DNA of 7,383 nt from Candidatus Cloacimonadota bacterium (lineage in GTDB: Bacteria; Cloacimonadota; Cloacimonadia; Cloacimonadales; JAJBBL01), in assembly GCA_020532365.1 (NCBI GenBank), contig JAJBBL010000078.1:1-7383 (forward strand), read 5' to 3'. Below, in pieces: positions 6,706 to 7,383 of the stretch. The notes under the pieces were generated by a model. The model searched no databases. It was not told the DNA's origin and saw nothing but the letters and a program-made list of their open reading frames with translations. Position 1 is the stretch's first letter. Each line of letters begins with the position of its first letter. The translations under genes were made by a program, and so were the position numbers.

Positions 6706-6973
6706 ATCTTCTTAAACCTAACCTGCCGATCAGGCTGCGGTACCTTTCGATATCGGTATCTGCGAGATAGCCTAAAAGTCTCTTTCTCTGTCCGATAAGG
6801 ATAAGTAGGCTACGCCTGGTGTGAAAATCTTTTTTATAAACCTTTAAATGTTCTGTTATCTGTTTAATTCTTGCGGTTAATAGCGCAACTTGTACTTCCG
6901 GCGAACCGGTATCTGAATCATGGAGTCTGAACTCTGCCATGATAGCCTCTTTGGCTTCACTTGATAAGGGCAT
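6704..6973 (-). CDS. rpsO: 30S ribosomal protein S15
   Basis: This 89-residue protein has the exact usual length of S15, an early binder of 16S rRNA that organises the central domain of the 30S subunit and contacts 23S rRNA in an intersubunit bridge. Signature segments are HDSDTGSPEVQVALLTARI (18-36) and the HLKVYKKDFHTRRSLL / GQRKRLLGYL stretch (42-70), with the conserved basic and aromatic residues in place. The ATG is preceded by a near-perfect AGGAGGT ribosome site. One strong promoter sits about 30-55 bp upstream and a second about 175-200 bp upstream. A terminator overlaps the stop codon, and pnp follows. S15 commonly represses its own mRNA by binding the leader. The short leader from the near promoter has little room for such a site, whereas the long one has several inverted repeats. 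Confidence 0.98.
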   Translation of the reverse strand: MPLSSEAKEAIMAEFRLHDSDTGSPEVQVALLTARIKQITEHLKVYKKDFHTRRSLLILIGQRKRLLGYLADTDIERYRSLIGRLGLRR

Positions 6974-7001
6974 ATTACCTCCTATTACTATGTATTGAGT
7001 T

Positions 7002-7029
7002 ATTATTTCTACTCCAATAATCTTGTAAA
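7002..7029 (-). promoter_or_regulatory. Proximal promoter of rpsO
   Basis: On the minus strand TTTACA (7029-7024) is followed by a 16-bp spacer and AATAAT (7007-7002), five of six matches at each box. The predicted start near 6995 gives a leader of about 20 nt that contains the AGGAGGT ribosome site. On the plus strand the -10 box is mirrored by AATAAT at 7016-7021 (ATTATT-N8-AATAAT), which may be chance in AT-rich DNA. Confidence 0.65.
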
Positions 7030-7067
7030 GGATTTTTTTGCATTACTACCAGTTTTGTTCAAAGCAG

Positions 7068-7077
7068 TGTAGCTACA
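7068..7077. repeat. 10-bp perfect palindrome TGTAGCTACA
   Basis: TGTAGCTACA reads the same on both strands and sits between the two rpsO promoters in the divergent intergenic region. It could be half of an operator or a small stem in the long rpsO leader. No second copy is seen in the region, so chance is possible. Confidence 0.3.
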
Positions 7078-7106
7078 TTCTAAATCAGGTACTTAGAATA
7101 ACCCTT

Positions 7107-7136
7107 AAACTCGATAAACAATAGGAGTTTCAACTC
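7107..7136 (-). other. Three overlapping inverted-repeat arms in the long rpsO leader
   Basis: AAACTC (7107-7112), GAGTTT (7125-7130) and AACTC (7132-7136) are mutually complementary, so the middle arm can pair with either neighbour but not both. They would be transcribed only from the distal rpsO promoter, near the 5' end of its leader. This could be an RNA switch or protein site, for example for S15 autoregulation. The arms are only 5-6 bp, so the evidence is weak. Confidence 0.25.
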
Positions 7137-7148
7137 ATTTACGACACA

Positions 7149-7176
7149 ATTATTCTTGACAAAAAAGAAGTGTCAA
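7149..7176 (-). promoter_or_regulatory. Distal promoter of rpsO
   Basis: On the minus strand a perfect TTGACA (7176-7171), a 16-bp spacer and AATAAT (7154-7149) make a strong sigma70-type promoter. The predicted start near 7142 would give rpsO a leader of about 170 nt. The -35 box is one arm of a palindrome whose other arm supplies a TTGACA facing the opposite way. Confidence 0.6.
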
Positions 7177-7178
7177 GA
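7154..7178. promoter_or_regulatory. Palindrome TCTTGACA-N9-TGTCAAGA with back-to-back -35 boxes
   Basis: An 8-bp perfect inverted repeat (7154-7161 and 7171-7178) separated by 9 bp places one TTGACA on each strand. The minus-strand box belongs to the distal rpsO promoter. The plus-strand box (7156-7161) could serve the AI-2E gene, but only poor -10 candidates follow (TTAAGT at 7180-7185 or TAAGTT at 7181-7186, spacers of 18-19 bp). The symmetry also looks like an operator for a dimeric regulator controlling both directions. Confidence 0.45.
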
Positions 7179-7225
7179 CTTAAGTTTAAATACTAAGGGA
7201 GTTTCTAAACTAAATAGGAGAGAGC

Positions 7226-7383
7226 GTGAAAGAAAATCTAACATGGGTTAAAATACCGTTGACTATTATCGCCTTAACGATTGTTGTCATCATACTCAAA
7301 GAGCTTAAGTCTATCTTCTTGCCACTTACTTTTGCTATATTCCTTACCTTTATTTTCTCGCCTTTTAATGCCTATCTCTCAAA
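7226..7383 (+). CDS. AI-2E family (PerM/YdiK-like) membrane protein, N-terminal part
   Basis: A GTG start at 7226-7228, with AGGAG five nt upstream (7216-7220), opens 52 codons that run off the window. The product begins MKENLTWVKIPL, then a hydrophobic helix (about residues 8-24), a short charged turn (KELK, 25-28) and a second hydrophobic helix ending LTFAIFLTFIFSPFNAYL (34-51). The helix pair, with the proline-aromatic ending, is the typical start of AI-2E transporters, inner-membrane proteins of about 340-380 residues. The family name comes from autoinducer-2 export in E. coli, but members include sodium/proton antiporters and many of unknown substrate. It is transcribed divergently from rpsO across 252 bp of shared regulatory DNA. 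Only two helices are visible, so the family call is good but not certain. Confidence 0.75.
   Translation, partial: MKENLTWVKIPLTIIALTIVVIILKELKSIFLPLTFAIFLTFIFSPFNAYLS

Noticed and set aside
1..7383. CRISPR array, insertion sequence, toxin-antitoxin or defence system
   Set aside because: No spaced direct repeats, transposase, or small toxin-like gene pair was found; nearly all sequence is accounted for by conserved housekeeping genes.

Overview
The window is an ordinary-looking chromosomal segment from a bacterium of moderate-to-low GC content. I cannot name its phylum. Ribosome-binding sites are good Shine-Dalgarno sequences (AGGAGGT before rpsO, AGGAG before the last gene). The recognisable promoters are sigma70-type (TTGACA or TTTACA, 16 bp, AATAAT). 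Both features argue against Bacteroidota, although the NusG paralog resembles the UpxY-type regulators best known there. Presence of S-adenosylhomocysteine hydrolase with the roughly 40-residue bacterial insert does not settle the lineage.

Layout. Positions 1-171 (+) are the last 56 codons of a protein that looks like the end of a histidine-kinase ATPase domain. It converges on a block of genes that all lie on the minus strand. In transcription order (right to left) these are rpsO (ribosomal protein S15), pnp (PNPase), ahcY (SAH hydrolase), a NusG/RfaH/UpxY-like antitermination factor, ugd (UDP-glucose 6-dehydrogenase), tadA (tRNA adenosine deaminase) and a tRNA-Ser(CGA) gene. On the far right a divergent + strand gene begins (AI-2E family membrane protein) and runs off the window.

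How the parts fit. rpsO has one or two strong promoters and a strong intrinsic terminator on its stop codon. pnp follows with no clear promoter of its own, so read-through from rpsO probably feeds it. pnp-ahcY-nusG-like are packed 2 and 19 nt apart and look like one operon of RNA turnover, methyl-cycle and transcription-elongation genes. A 252-nt gap then holds a long inverted repeat, a very C-rich/G-poor stretch on the transcribed strand that resembles a Rho-loading site, and a clean promoter for ugd-tadA-tRNA-Ser. tadA and the tRNA are joined with one nucleotide between stop codon and tRNA 5' end, so the tRNA is probably cut out of the ugd-tadA message.

I found no mobile element, CRISPR array or defence system. 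The most interesting signals are regulatory: the tadA/tRNA junction, the putative Rho site downstream of a NusG paralog, the shared promoter architecture, and a palindrome carrying back-to-back -35 boxes between rpsO and the AI-2E gene.
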